From Prochlorococcus marinus str. MIT 9201 (lineage in GTDB: Bacteria; Cyanobacteriota; Cyanobacteriia; PCC-6307; Cyanobiaceae): DNA of 61,811 nt. Under the pieces are notes generated by a model, which did no database searches, had not been told where the DNA came from, and saw only the letters and a list, made by a program, of their open reading frames with translations. This document shows, piece after piece, positions 24,921 to 34,100 of the stretch. The stretch lies in contig NZ_JNAL01000009.1 of NCBI RefSeq assembly GCF_000759955.1, positions 1-61,811 on the forward strand, read 5' to 3'. The first letter of the stretch is position 1, and every line of letters begins with the position of its first letter. The translations under genes were made by a program, and so were the position numbers.

Positions 24921-26414
24921 ATGAAGGATATAAATATTTTATGGTTCAAAAAGGATCTAAGAATAGATGATAACGAAGCACTTTACGAATCTTTAAAAAA
25001 TAATAACATCCTTCCCATATACATATTTGAAATTGATTTATGGAATCAAAAAACTCATTCAAGAAGGCAATGGCAATTTTGCAAGGAAAGTGTATTAGAT
25101 TTAAGAAATTCACTTAAAGAAAAAGGTCAACCACTAGTAATAAGAACAGGAAAAGTAATTGAAATCTTTGAAGAAATTAGTTCCAAATTTAATATAAAAG
25201 GTATATATAGCCATCAAGAAACTGGAGATTGGCTTACTTATAAAAGAGATCAAGAGGTTAAATTATGGGCTTCAAATCAAAAAATAATTTGGAGAGAATA
25301 TTTACAGTTTTCTGTATTTAGAGGAAATATAAATAGGGATGATTGGTCAAAGAAATGGGCAAAAAATACATCCAGGGAATTAATTAAAGGCCCATTAAAA
25401 ATTAATCCAATTGATTTTGATGCTGGGGAAATACCCGATGAAAAAATATTTTCTTTTAAAAAGGATGAATGTAAAGGAAGATTAAAAGGAGGAAGAAAAA
25501 AAGGCCTTGAAAGAATGGAATATTTTTTTAAAGAAAAATTAAATTCATATTCAAAAGATATTTCAAGCCCAGAAAAATCTTTTGATAGCTGCTCAAGATT
25601 ATCTCCTTATATTAGTTGGGGATGTATTTCCTTAAAAGAGATTTTTTATCAAACAAGTTTATATAAAAATAACAATTCAAGAATGTTGAAGAGTAGATTA
25701 ACTTGGCATTGTCATTTTATTCAGAAACTTGAAAGCGAACCAGAATTAGAATTCCAAGATTTCCACCCTTATTTTCAAAACATTAGAACTAGTAAAAGTG
25801 AATTACTTTTTTTATGGAGTCAAGGCAATACTGGTTTTCCTTTTATAGATGCTTGTATGCGTTCATTAAACTTTAATGGATGGATTAACTTTAGAATGCG
25901 CGCAATGATCATGTCTTTTGCAAGTTATAATTTGTGGTTACCTTGGCAAGATTCAGGATCAGAATTAGCAAAAAAATTCATAGATTATGAGCCCGGGATA
26001 CATTGGAATCAATGCCAAATGCAGTCTGGAACAACATCCATAAATACCAATAGAATTTACAATCCTATTAAGCAGGGAAAAGATCATGACCCTAAGGGTG
26101 AATTTATAAAAAAATGGGTACCAGAATTAAAAAACTTAACTGATACTTTTATTCATGAGCCTTGGCTACTAAGCAAATTTAATAATGAAGAATACTCAAA
26201 ATTAGAATACATTAAACCAATAGTTAATATTTCTAAAACAACTAAAGAAGCTAGGGACAAAATTCAAGAAATCACACAAAAAAAAGGCTACTGGGATATA
26301 TCAAAAAAAATCTATTTAAAGCATGGCTCAAGGAAAAAAACAGTAATAAATAAAAGACCTAAAAAAAGAAATCACAAAAAACAAATCCAATATGAATTAA
26401 ATTTAGGAATATAA
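24921..26414 (+). CDS. Cryptochrome/DNA photolyase family protein
   Basis: The 497-residue protein has an N-terminal Rossmann photolyase domain (ILWFKKDLRIDDNEAL at residues 5-20) and a C-terminal FAD domain with TGFPFIDACMRSLNFNGWIN, then SYNLWLPWQDSGSELAKKFI and DYEPGIHWNQCQMQSGTTS. It should repair UV-damaged DNA with light or act as a photoreceptor. The length fits class I-like enzymes. A basic C-terminal tail is extra. Sub-class (CPD or other) cannot be set by eye. Confidence 0.9.
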   Translation: MKDINILWFKKDLRIDDNEALYESLKNNNILPIYIFEIDLWNQKTHSRRQWQFCKESVLDLRNSLKEKGQPLVIRTGKVIEIFEEISSKFNIKGIYSHQETGDWLTYKRDQEVKLWASNQKIIWREYLQFSVFRGNINRDDWSKKWAKNTSRELIKGPLKINPIDFDAGEIPDEKIFSFKKDECKGRLKGGRKKGLERMEYFFKEKLNSYSKDISSPEKSFDSCSRLSPYISWGCISLKEIFYQTSLYKNNNSRMLKSRLTWHCHFIQKLESEPELEFQDFHPYFQNIRTSKSELLFLWSQGNTGFPFIDACMRSLNFNGWINFRMRAMIMSFASYNLWLPWQDSGSELAKKFIDYEPGIHWNQCQMQSGTTSINTNRIYNPIKQGKDHDPKGEFIKKWVPELKNLTDTFIHEPWLLSKFNNEEYSKLEYIKPIVNISKTTKEARDKIQEITQKKGYWDISKKIYLKHGSRKKTVINKRPKKRNHKKQIQYELNLGI

Positions 26415-26496
26415 ATTTTAATTGTTTTAGAAAATCCATTTAAAAATCCACATTCTAGTTATCTAAGCTTTAACGTAGATTTATTAAGTTAAAACC

Positions 26497-26751
26497 ATGC
26501 CAAAACCTACTAAAGAGCTAAAGTCAACTCCTTTCACAGAAGTAATAGAACTAGAAAGGTTAGTTACTCCAGATGAAGAAAAAAGAGTTGATCATATTTT
26601 TGTAAGGAGAAAGAAAATTTGTACTCGTCATCCTGAGGGTTTTGCGACCGAAGAAATTGCGAGATTTGATGTCGCCTGGCCAGAAGAACCTAAAGAAGAA
26701 CTCAAAGATTCAACTAAAGTAAATGAAGAGGCTGAAATCAGTATTAATTAG
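26497..26751 (+). CDS. Small hypothetical protein (84 aa)
   Basis: The soluble 84-residue protein carries FVRRKKICTRHPEGFATEEI near residues 50-69 and an acidic tail. No family name recalled. It is followed two bases later by another tiny gene, so they are probably co-transcribed. Confidence 0.6.
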   Translation: MPKPTKELKSTPFTEVIELERLVTPDEEKRVDHIFVRRKKICTRHPEGFATEEIARFDVAWPEEPKEELKDSTKVNEEAEISIN

Positions 26752-26753
26752 CT

Positions 26754-26927
26754 ATGACAAATAGGTTTGATTGGGATGATACCAATAGTTCAGGAATTTG
26801 GTGGAGTACAAATGTAAGTATTAGAGATGAATGTATTTTGCTAAAAGAAGATACTGAATGCAATGATTCAGACATTGTAGAATTACTACGAAGCATTGCA
26901 CAAAATATTGAGGATAATGGTCTTTAA
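26754..26927 (+). CDS. Acidic micro-protein (57 aa)
   Basis: ATG 26754 lies three bases after the previous stop. The 57 residues are acidic and Trp-containing (FDWDDTNSSGIWWSTNVSI). No family was recognised. It converges on the exbD stop. Confidence 0.5.
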   Translation: MTNRFDWDDTNSSGIWWSTNVSIRDECILLKEDTECNDSDIVELLRSIAQNIEDNGL

Positions 26928-26985
26928 ATCTTTAGTATTTCACTTTTATCTTCCTTAAAAAATTTCCAAAATTGAAATATTTTAA

Positions 26986-27396
26986 TTATTCATTATCTGT
27001 TTCTATTCCTATCCTAAGATTTTCTATCTTTCTTAATTCATCAAGAATATTTATAATAAATCCATAATTTAAGGAATCATCTGCTCTTAATATGACTAAT
27101 GGATTTTCCATTTTTTCTATATATTTTTGAATTGATAAATAAATATTTTTAGATGAAATTTCATTAGATTGAAAATAAATTTTTTCATTTTTATCAACTG
27201 TGATTATTTGAATTTTATTTTGCACACTTTCTGCAGAAGATGATTTTGGAAGATTTACTTTTATGGAGTCTACTTTTGTAAGATATAAACTAGAAATTAT
27301 AAAAAATGATAGTATTGCAAAAATTATATCTATCATTGGCAAAATATTAATTAAGTTTTCAGTTTCATTTTCCTTTTTAAAATACATTGACATCAA
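26986..27396 (-). CDS. exbD: ExbD/TolR energy-coupling protein
   Basis: The 136-residue protein has one N-terminal membrane span with the proton-channel Asp (LPMIDIIFAILSFFIIS, Asp23), followed by KVNLPKSSSAE and a periplasmic domain, as in ExbD. It works with ExbB and TonB to power outer-membrane uptake with proton motive force. It overlaps exbB by four bases and is followed by nothing on the same strand. Confidence 0.92.
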   Translation of the reverse strand: MMSMYFKKENETENLINILPMIDIIFAILSFFIISSLYLTKVDSIKVNLPKSSSAESVQNKIQIITVDKNEKIYFQSNEISSKNIYLSIQKYIEKMENPLVILRADDSLNYGFIINILDELRKIENLRIGIETDNE

Positions 27397-28007
27397 TTAA
27401 AGTTTTTAAGTGCAAAAAAAGACTCAAATCTTCCACAAAATTCATTTAACAATTTAATTTTTTTTATTTTTATAGATTTAAAATAATTTGAAAAAATTAG
27501 CGTAAAGATAGCAATAATTAGGCCAGCTGCAGTAGAAACAAGAGCTTCGCTTATACCTCCAGTTACTTCATCAGCATTTAAACCTGCATTACCAAGTTCA
27601 ATAAAGGAAAATGAATTAATTAATCCAAAAACGGTCCCTAATAATCCTAATAGAGGGGCTATAGAGATAGTTGTAGCGAAAAAATTATTAAACTTTTCAA
27701 ACTCATACTGTATAGATTGTATTGATATTGATAAAGCTATAGAAAGATTTCTTTGATTACTTAAATCAAAATCCTTTATTTTAAATAATAATTTTTTATA
27801 AGGATCATAACCAATATTTTTATTACTAAGAGATTTCAGATAAGCAATATCTGTAAATTGATTAACCAAAAATTCATTACTTATTTTTTTATAATTATTA
27901 ACTTTATTCCAAAAAATTAATCTTTCAATTATACAAGAAACAGATAATATGGAGAATAATAGTAGGGGCCACATAACTACCCCTCCGGATTTAAATAAAC
28001 TAATCAA
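27393..28007 (-). CDS. exbB: ExbB/TolQ/MotA proton-channel protein
   Basis: The 204-residue protein has three membrane spans with the ExbB pattern: an N-terminal span, then APLLGLLGTVFGLINSF near residues 118-134 and GGISEALVSTAAGLIIAIFT near 145-164, which hold the Thr residues of the channel. It overlaps exbD and is transcribed divergently from tonB over a 61-base gap. Confidence 0.93.
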   Translation of the reverse strand: MISLFKSGGVVMWPLLLFSILSVSCIIERLIFWNKVNNYKKISNEFLVNQFTDIAYLKSLSNKNIGYDPYKKLLFKIKDFDLSNQRNLSIALSISIQSIQYEFEKFNNFFATTISIAPLLGLLGTVFGLINSFSFIELGNAGLNADEVTGGISEALVSTAAGLIIAIFTLIFSNYFKSIKIKKIKLLNEFCGRFESFFALKNFN

Positions 28008-28068
28008 TTTAAGTTTAAAATTAAGTTCATAATAGTTCTTAATTTCACAAATTTCATTAAATAATTCA

Positions 28069-28770
28069 ATGAAAATTGATTCTATACTTTTGAGTGTATT
28101 TAAAGATAAGAATTTAATTACGAGTTTAATTTTATCTTTAACTCTTCACTTTTTTTTGTTCACCCTTTTCCCAGATAAAGAAGATAAATTAGTAGGGGAC
28201 AAATATATACCCATAGAAATTTTAGATATTAAATCTCCTATTACTAAGGGGGACTCTATTAATGAATCAAAGAAAAATTTTTCTCATAGAGATAAAAAGT
28301 TCCAAAAAAAAATACAGACTAAATTAGATAAAAATATAGAAGATGAAAAAATTAATAACTTTAAAGTGAAGAAAAAAAACAATCAACTTGAAGAACCATT
28401 ATTAAAAAAAACCGCTTCCCAACAAAGACAATTAGAAGAAGAGAATAAAAAAAGAGGAATAGAAAAGGGAACTAATGAGAATGCATTTGAATCTGGCAGC
28501 ATTCAGGGAGAGGGTCTCCAAAAAGTTACTTGTCTAAATTGCTTAGAGCCTAATTATCCCAAATTAGCAATTAAAAGGGGATATGAGGGTGTTCTTAAAC
28601 TAAAAATATTAATCCAAAAAAATGGATTAGTAAAAAAGGTCATTATAAAAGAATCTACAGGTTATAGAATCCTTGATAATGCTGGAGTTTATGCTGCGTT
28701 AAATTCAAGTTTTTATCCACTAACTAAAGAAACTAATTTAAATATTGAATACACTTTAAAGTTAAATTGA
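28069..28770 (+). CDS. tonB: TonB-family energy transducer
   Basis: The 233-residue protein has a single N-terminal membrane anchor (LITSLILSLTLHFFLFTLF near residues 17-35). A long charged linker rich in Lys, Glu and Gln replaces the usual Pro-rich spacer. A C-terminal TonB domain (PNYPKLAIKRGYEGVLKLKI, IKESTGYRILDNAGVYA) binds the TonB box of receptors. It is divergent from exbBD and its stop overlaps that of the binding-protein gene by nine bases. Confidence 0.9.
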   Translation: MKIDSILLSVFKDKNLITSLILSLTLHFFLFTLFPDKEDKLVGDKYIPIEILDIKSPITKGDSINESKKNFSHRDKKFQKKIQTKLDKNIEDEKINNFKVKKKNNQLEEPLLKKTASQQRQLEEENKKRGIEKGTNENAFESGSIQGEGLQKVTCLNCLEPNYPKLAIKRGYEGVLKLKILIQKNGLVKKVIIKESTGYRILDNAGVYAALNSSFYPLTKETNLNIEYTLKLN

Positions 28771-29619
28771 AGCAAGCTTTTGGCAAGCTTTATTTATTGC
28801 CTTTATTCCTCCTGCATTTATTAAACCGTAATATTCAAAGGTAAATACTTTATCATTTTTTACCGCATCAAGTTTTTTCCAAATATTCATAGAATTATAT
28901 TCTGATAAGTTACTTCCAGGAGTTTTAATTACCAGAATATTTTCAGGTTGTGATTTCAAAAGCCATTCTGGGCTTAGATTAACATAACCCTTAAATTCTG
29001 ATTTGTTTGAGATCTCTGAAGCTAAATTATTTAATTTAAAAGATGAAATTAAATTACCTGCCCAGCTATTTTTATTTGGAGAAAGAATCGGTTTTGAACT
29101 AACTAATACTACAAGATTTTTATTTTTATTTTTGTTTTTATTTTTTTTATTCGAGTAACAATTTTGCAGTACATCTTCTATTGATTTTGTTTGAGTTTTT
29201 AATTTTGAAGCAATTTGTTTATATAAAATATCAAGATCATTGAGGCTAGTAACAGATGTCGATAAGGTATTAATGCCTAGACTATTAAGTTTTAAAAGAG
29301 GCCTATCATGAAATCCTTTAGCTCCAATAACAAGATCAGGCTTGAGGCTTATTATCTTTTCCAAATCAGGAGGCATCCTACCAGATGAGACTATTGGTAT
29401 AGAATCAAATTCCTTATTTTTTTTTAAAATAGATGATCCAGGAACGCCTATCAATGAATCTTTTGAGATTGTATTGATAAGATCAGCGGTAAGAGATGTT
29501 AAAGCAACAATGCGTATTTTTTTATTATATCTATTAGGTTTAGCTTCTGAATTAAAAGAAAAAGATAAAAATAAAATTAAACTAATAAAAGTTTTTTTAG
29601 TTAATTTTTTAGAAATCAT
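28762..29619 (-). CDS. Periplasmic binding protein (BtuF/HmuT/FecB class)
   Basis: The 285-residue protein has a signal peptide and the helical-backbone class III binding-protein fold: IRIVALTSLTADLIN at the start of lobe 1 and IISLKPDLVIGAKGFHDRPL, which is the family's hallmark. It hands a metal chelate (heme, siderophore or cobalamin) to the ABC permease. The NKNKNKNKN tract near residue 160 is low-complexity. It follows the receptor gene by 22 bases on the same strand. Confidence 0.88.
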   Translation of the reverse strand: MISKKLTKKTFISLILFLSFSFNSEAKPNRYNKKIRIVALTSLTADLINTISKDSLIGVPGSSILKKNKEFDSIPIVSSGRMPPDLEKIISLKPDLVIGAKGFHDRPLLKLNSLGINTLSTSVTSLNDLDILYKQIASKLKTQTKSIEDVLQNCYSNKKNKNKNKNKNLVVLVSSKPILSPNKNSWAGNLISSFKLNNLASEISNKSEFKGYVNLSPEWLLKSQPENILVIKTPGSNLSEYNSMNIWKKLDAVKNDKVFTFEYYGLINAGGIKAINKACQKLASI

Positions 29620-29641
29620 TAATACTACTTATTTATTTAAA

Positions 29642-31897
29642 TTAGAATTTCCAAGTAAAACCTGCTTGAATACTTCTACCTGGTTGTGCATATCTTTGAT
29701 ATGCTAAATCGTCTGTACCAGATCCTCCATTAGCATTTATATCAGACCATTTATAATAAGTTTTATCGAATAAATTATAAATTCCTAAATTAGATGTAAA
29801 GTTATCAGAAAATTTATAACCTAAGCCTAAATCAGTTGTTACATAACTTTCAGGAACATAATCAGTATAATCTGATCGCTTAGTTGGCTGTCCAACATAT
29901 GTATTTATAAGATTTGCTGAAAGCTTTTGATTAGGAAAAACATAACTTATATTATTTATTATCGTGAATGGTTGAATAGTATGAAGTGGTTCATCCTCGG
30001 TTTCATTTTCACCCTTCTGATAAGAAATAGAATTTCCAATACTCAATCCTTGATAGCGATCATTAAAGTAATAAACATTATTTAATTCAAGACCCCATAT
30101 ATTTACATCGTCAACATTTGCAGTTCTAATTACTGGAACTCCAAAGATTGAACCTAATGGACCAGTTATTGTTGTTGTGCCATCTCTAGCACTTTTATCT
30201 AAGAAATCATTATATTTGCTATAGAAAGCGGCAAGACTTAGATCAGATTTAGAAGAATTCGTTTTTAAACCAATTTCATAATTATCACTAGTTTCAGCTT
30301 TTAAATCTGGATTACCAGTTGTTACGTAACCAAAATAAGCTGTTGGGAATCCAAAAATTTCATGGAACGTTATAGGATAAACACCAATCCTACTACTATT
30401 AGTTTCATCCCATGTAGGAGCCCTAAAACCTCTATCATATTTCGCATATACGTTTGTATTCTCATTAATTCTATAAAGAGCTTTAATACTTGGAGCAAGA
30501 TGTCCATCATTGAAATCATGTGGTTCTCCAACTACATCCTTATTAAGTCCTGATTCGCCAGCATTATTTGTTACTTCATCAGTGGCAAACCATGCTTCAT
30601 CAGAGACTGCATCAATATCGACGTGGTCATATCTTAATCCTAGGATGAAATCCCACTTATCTGTTGATATTTCATCTTGGACATAAAATCCGACTTTTGT
30701 AGTCTCACTATCAGGATTGGATTTATATTTTTCTGTTGTGTCAGCTTCAATTTCAACTTTAGTTCTTAACCGTGAACCATCTAATTTAGAGCCTTCAAAA
30801 CCATAAGTAATCTTATGATCAAATTTTTCCCCTTTTATATCATTTGTTAACTGCAAATTTAGCCCATAAGAATCCTGATTTAAATCATCGAAGGTGTTTT
30901 CATCATCACTAGCATCTGCTGTATTTCTAACTTGATATTCATTTTCATACTGCATTGTATTAACAAAACCTTGAATTTTAATTCGATCAAAAGTCGAGTC
31001 ACTTTCGGAATTCCAATCCAATCCAGTAGATAATGCTATTCTTTTTGAATCTGTTAAATCATTTGTTCCAGTGTAATCATCTGTAGAGTTATACCCTGTA
31101 TATATAGAATCTGTATTTTTATTAATTGAATTTAAGATAAGATTAAATTCACTATTATTCCCAAATTTTTTAACGTAATGAGCCATATAAGAATCAGCTT
31201 CTCCATCTATATCATTTATATAAATATCATCAGTATTCCTTTGTAGTTCTTCAAATCTACTAAAACTTCCAGAAATTAAAAACTCATTATTTCCCTCCTT
31301 GAAAGCAGTTTTAATAGTTGGTGTATAAGAGTTATTAGTACCGTTATAATTTATTCCTAAATCTACTACTTTTTCTTCACCTTCTTGAAGAATATCATCT
31401 GGTCTAATTGATCTTAATGAAACCACCCCTCCAAGGGCATCACTTCCATAAAGTGCAGAGCCGGCTCCTTTAATAACTTCAATTTTACCTAAGCTATTGA
31501 AATCTATAAAATTAAGTCTACTTGCACTAAAAGTTCCAGAGCCATAATTAAATCTTGGTATTGTTATCCCATCAACTTGGGTAAGAATTCGATTACCTTG
31601 GACACCTCTAATATTTATATTCCCTGAATCCCCTTTAGCATAACTCCTTGAATTATCACTCCTTACAAATGATTGAGAATTGATTGATGCATCATATTTA
31701 AAAAGCCCTCTCCAATTTGATGAATTTGAATTTTTAATATCTTCATAGTCAAGTACTGATATTGAGCCAGGATAATCTTTTAAAAGTCTCTCATTACGCG
31801 TTCCTGAAACAGTTATTTTTAAAGTATCTTGAGCTAATACTGGAACTACAAAAGTTGCTGCTACTGATGAAAGCAGTAGTTTACGAAAAAGTTTCAA
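29642..31897 (-). CDS. TonB-dependent outer-membrane receptor, possibly for heme
   Basis: The 751-residue protein has a signal peptide and a TonB-box-like LKITVSG, a plug domain (INIRGVQGNRILTQVDGITI, EVIKGAGSALYGSDALGGVV) and a 22-strand-type barrel ending in a terminal Phe (GFTWKF). Between FRAP (in DRGFRAPTWDE) and NPDL (GNPDLKAE) lies a His in ITFHEIFGF, the arrangement seen in heme receptors; FRAP- and NPNL-like motifs alone also occur in other receptors. TTG 31897 has a strong GAGGAAA site. No cobalamin riboswitch is seen upstream. Confidence 0.92.
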   Translation of the reverse strand: MKLFRKLLLSSVAATFVVPVLAQDTLKITVSGTRNERLLKDYPGSISVLDYEDIKNSNSSNWRGLFKYDASINSQSFVRSDNSRSYAKGDSGNINIRGVQGNRILTQVDGITIPRFNYGSGTFSASRLNFIDFNSLGKIEVIKGAGSALYGSDALGGVVSLRSIRPDDILQEGEEKVVDLGINYNGTNNSYTPTIKTAFKEGNNEFLISGSFSRFEELQRNTDDIYINDIDGEADSYMAHYVKKFGNNSEFNLILNSINKNTDSIYTGYNSTDDYTGTNDLTDSKRIALSTGLDWNSESDSTFDRIKIQGFVNTMQYENEYQVRNTADASDDENTFDDLNQDSYGLNLQLTNDIKGEKFDHKITYGFEGSKLDGSRLRTKVEIEADTTEKYKSNPDSETTKVGFYVQDEISTDKWDFILGLRYDHVDIDAVSDEAWFATDEVTNNAGESGLNKDVVGEPHDFNDGHLAPSIKALYRINENTNVYAKYDRGFRAPTWDETNSSRIGVYPITFHEIFGFPTAYFGYVTTGNPDLKAETSDNYEIGLKTNSSKSDLSLAAFYSKYNDFLDKSARDGTTTITGPLGSIFGVPVIRTANVDDVNIWGLELNNVYYFNDRYQGLSIGNSISYQKGENETEDEPLHTIQPFTIINNISYVFPNQKLSANLINTYVGQPTKRSDYTDYVPESYVTTDLGLGYKFSDNFTSNLGIYNLFDKTYYKWSDINANGGSGTDDLAYQRYAQPGRSIQAGFTWKF

Positions 31898-32093
31898 ATT
31901 TCCTCACACATAGGATTAATATTTTTAGTATTATTTTTTTTCAATAATTACGCATTAAAAACTTGTAAAGTTATTTATAATTTTAAGTATTAGATAATAC
32001 ATTTTTCATAAATGTCTTATTGAAAAGATAATTCTTAAATACAAAAATGTATCAATTGTAATGTTGCTTTCAATTCAATTTTTTTTATGAAAA

Positions 32094-32876
32094 TCAATTT
32101 CGTATTTTACTAACAGGAAATATTTGTATGCCCACAGGAGTATCAATAATATGAGAGTCAATTTCGAATCCTTTCATAAAATTTATTTTATTGATAACTT
32201 TTTCAGGAGTATTTATATCTATTAATTTTCCTTCTTTTAAAATAGCTATGCGATCACAAAATCTTGCTGCCAAATTAACGTCATGAAGAACTGTGATTAT
32301 GGAAAGCTTTTTTATTTGTATGAGATTTTTTAGTGATTCTAAGAACTTAATTTGATAATTTATATCTAAAAAAGTTGTGGGTTCATCCAGTAAAAGAATA
32401 TTTGTATTTTGAGCAATTGTCATAGCTAAAAAAGCTCTTTGAGATTGCCCTCCTGATAATTCATTTATAAATTTATTTTTTAATTCATCAAGATCCATAA
32501 TTTGAATTGTTTCATCAATAATTTTTAAATCTTCTTGACTTAAATCAAAATTCCAAAAGTTTTTATAGGGTGATCTTCCAAGAGATATAAGATCCTTAAC
32601 AGTAATATTTAAATTATTATTTAATTTCTGAGGCAGGTAAGCTATTTTTTTGGAAAGTTTATTTCTTGAGAAATTTTTTATAGGATTATCTGCAAAAAAA
32701 ACATCTCCATTTAGGGTAGGAATAAATTTTAAAACTCCCTTTAATAAAGTAGATTTACCCGAACCATTAGCTCCAATTATTCCAATCCATTCATTTTGTC
32801 TTAGCTCAAAATTTATTTTTTTGATAACTTCATTTTTCCAATATCCAGTGGAGAAATCTTTTAATATTAATACCAT
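32094..32876 (-). CDS. ABC transporter ATPase (FecE/HmuV/BtuD class)
   Basis: The 260-residue ATPase has Walker A GANGSGKST near residue 37, Q-loop LPQKLNNN, signature LSGGQSQRAF, Walker B ILLLDEPTTFLD and the switch His in TVLHDVNLA. Its start overlaps the permease stop by one base. It energises import of the metal chelate delivered by the binding protein. Confidence 0.94.
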   Translation of the reverse strand: MVLILKDFSTGYWKNEVIKKINFELRQNEWIGIIGANGSGKSTLLKGVLKFIPTLNGDVFFADNPIKNFSRNKLSKKIAYLPQKLNNNLNITVKDLISLGRSPYKNFWNFDLSQEDLKIIDETIQIMDLDELKNKFINELSGGQSQRAFLAMTIAQNTNILLLDEPTTFLDINYQIKFLESLKNLIQIKKLSIITVLHDVNLAARFCDRIAILKEGKLIDINTPEKVINKINFMKGFEIDSHIIDTPVGIQIFPVSKIRN

Positions 32877-33784
32877 TAATTCATACCGATATTTTTTGAT
32901 GATCTCCTGTAGAGAATAATTATAAAAATTGGCGCTCCTAAAAGAGAAGTAACTATGCCAACTGGGACTTCAATTGCTCCAGATCTTGCAATTAAATCCG
33001 CTGTACTTAAAGTTAAACCTCCTACTAAAGCAGAAAAAGGGAGAACATATTTATAATCATTTCCAATCAATAATCTTGAAAAATGAGGCACTATTAATCC
33101 TATAAAACCAATTAAACCACCTATGGAAACGGCACTTGCCGCTAATAATGTCGCAACCGCGCCAATAATACATCTTGATCTAAATAGAGAATTTCCAAGG
33201 CTCATTGATAATTCATCCCCTAAAGATAACAAGTTCAATTGTCTTGCCAACAGAAAACTTATTAATAAGGCCAATAATATTGGTATCCAAGTAATTCTTA
33301 TTTCATTCCAACCTCTCGCATTTAAGCTTCCAATAAGCCAAGTTAAAGCTGCTTGAATTCTTCCATCTTCAGATTGTAGTAATAAGGTTGCTTGAATTGC
33401 TCCAAATAAACTACTTACTGCAACACCTCCTAAAATCAATCTTTCTATAGATATTTTATTTGCACTTTTGGCAAGTATAAAGACTAATAAAGTAGTCAAA
33501 ATAGCTCCAGACCATGAAGCTATTGGTATAAATATTTGTGAAAATCCAAATGTTATAAATGTCACTATAACTAAACCTGAACCTGCTGAAATTCCCAACA
33601 GATATGGACTTGCTAAGCCATTTTTAAGCATACCTTGTAAAAGTGCTCCTGACATACCTAAAGATGATCCAACTAGTAAAGATGCTATTAATCGAGGCAA
33701 TCTTAGTTCCCAAATTATTGTTTTATTTATTTCTTCACCTTTTTGAAAAATTGCAAGCCAAATATCCCTATTATTAATAAGCAC
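32876..33784 (-). CDS. FecCD-type ABC permease, N terminus probably frameshifted
   Basis: The visible frame from GTG 33784 gives 302 residues with the FecCD pattern (RLPRLIASLLVGSSLGMSGA, GGVAVSSLFGAIQATLLL, GLIGFIGLIVPHFSRLLIGN). The family's first membrane helix is missing from it, but is encoded in frame upstream (KFISFLVILLSLLVIVSILS) without a start codon. An ATG at 33915 opens a frame that would join this helix if one T were added to the T run at 33862-33865. The full protein would be about 346 residues. A frameshift mutation or a sequencing error are both possible. Confidence 0.88.
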   Translation of the reverse strand: MLINNRDIWLAIFQKGEEINKTIIWELRLPRLIASLLVGSSLGMSGALLQGMLKNGLASPYLLGISAGSGLVIVTFITFGFSQIFIPIASWSGAILTTLLVFILAKSANKISIERLILGGVAVSSLFGAIQATLLLQSEDGRIQAALTWLIGSLNARGWNEIRITWIPILLALLISFLLARQLNLLSLGDELSMSLGNSLFRSRCIIGAVATLLAASAVSIGGLIGFIGLIVPHFSRLLIGNDYKYVLPFSALVGGLTLSTADLIARSGAIEVPVGIVTSLLGAPIFIIILYRRSSKNIGMN

Positions 33785-33915
33785 TGTACCTTTAGATAAA
33801 GATAAAATAGAAACAATTACTAAAAGTGATAAAAGAATTACTAAGAAAGATATAAATTTAATTTTCTGGAATTTAATTTGTCAGCCTCATCTACTTGTTG
33901 ATAATTATTATTCAT

Positions 33916-34100
33916 TATTTAAAATTTTCAAGTTTAAATAAAACATTAATAGGTCTAAATTTATATATTTTACAGTTTTTAATTTTGTTCTATAAAAAAT
34001 ATATATAGTAAAAAGATATAAAAAATATTTTCTAGATCTTAAATAGTAGGTTTTAATTAAACTTATTTTAACCAATTAATTAAATAGAGATTATTATTTT
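33916..34100. other. Non-coding AT-rich gap
   Basis: It lies between the ABC permease and pip, both on the minus strand. I see no further gene, clear terminator or repeat. Confidence 0.5.

Noticed and set aside
31898-32093. Cobalamin riboswitch or clear Fur box upstream of the TonB-dependent receptor
   Set aside because: The stretch is AT-rich without a B12-box-like segment; a weak AATTATTGA...AATAAT similarity to a Fur box is not better than chance here.
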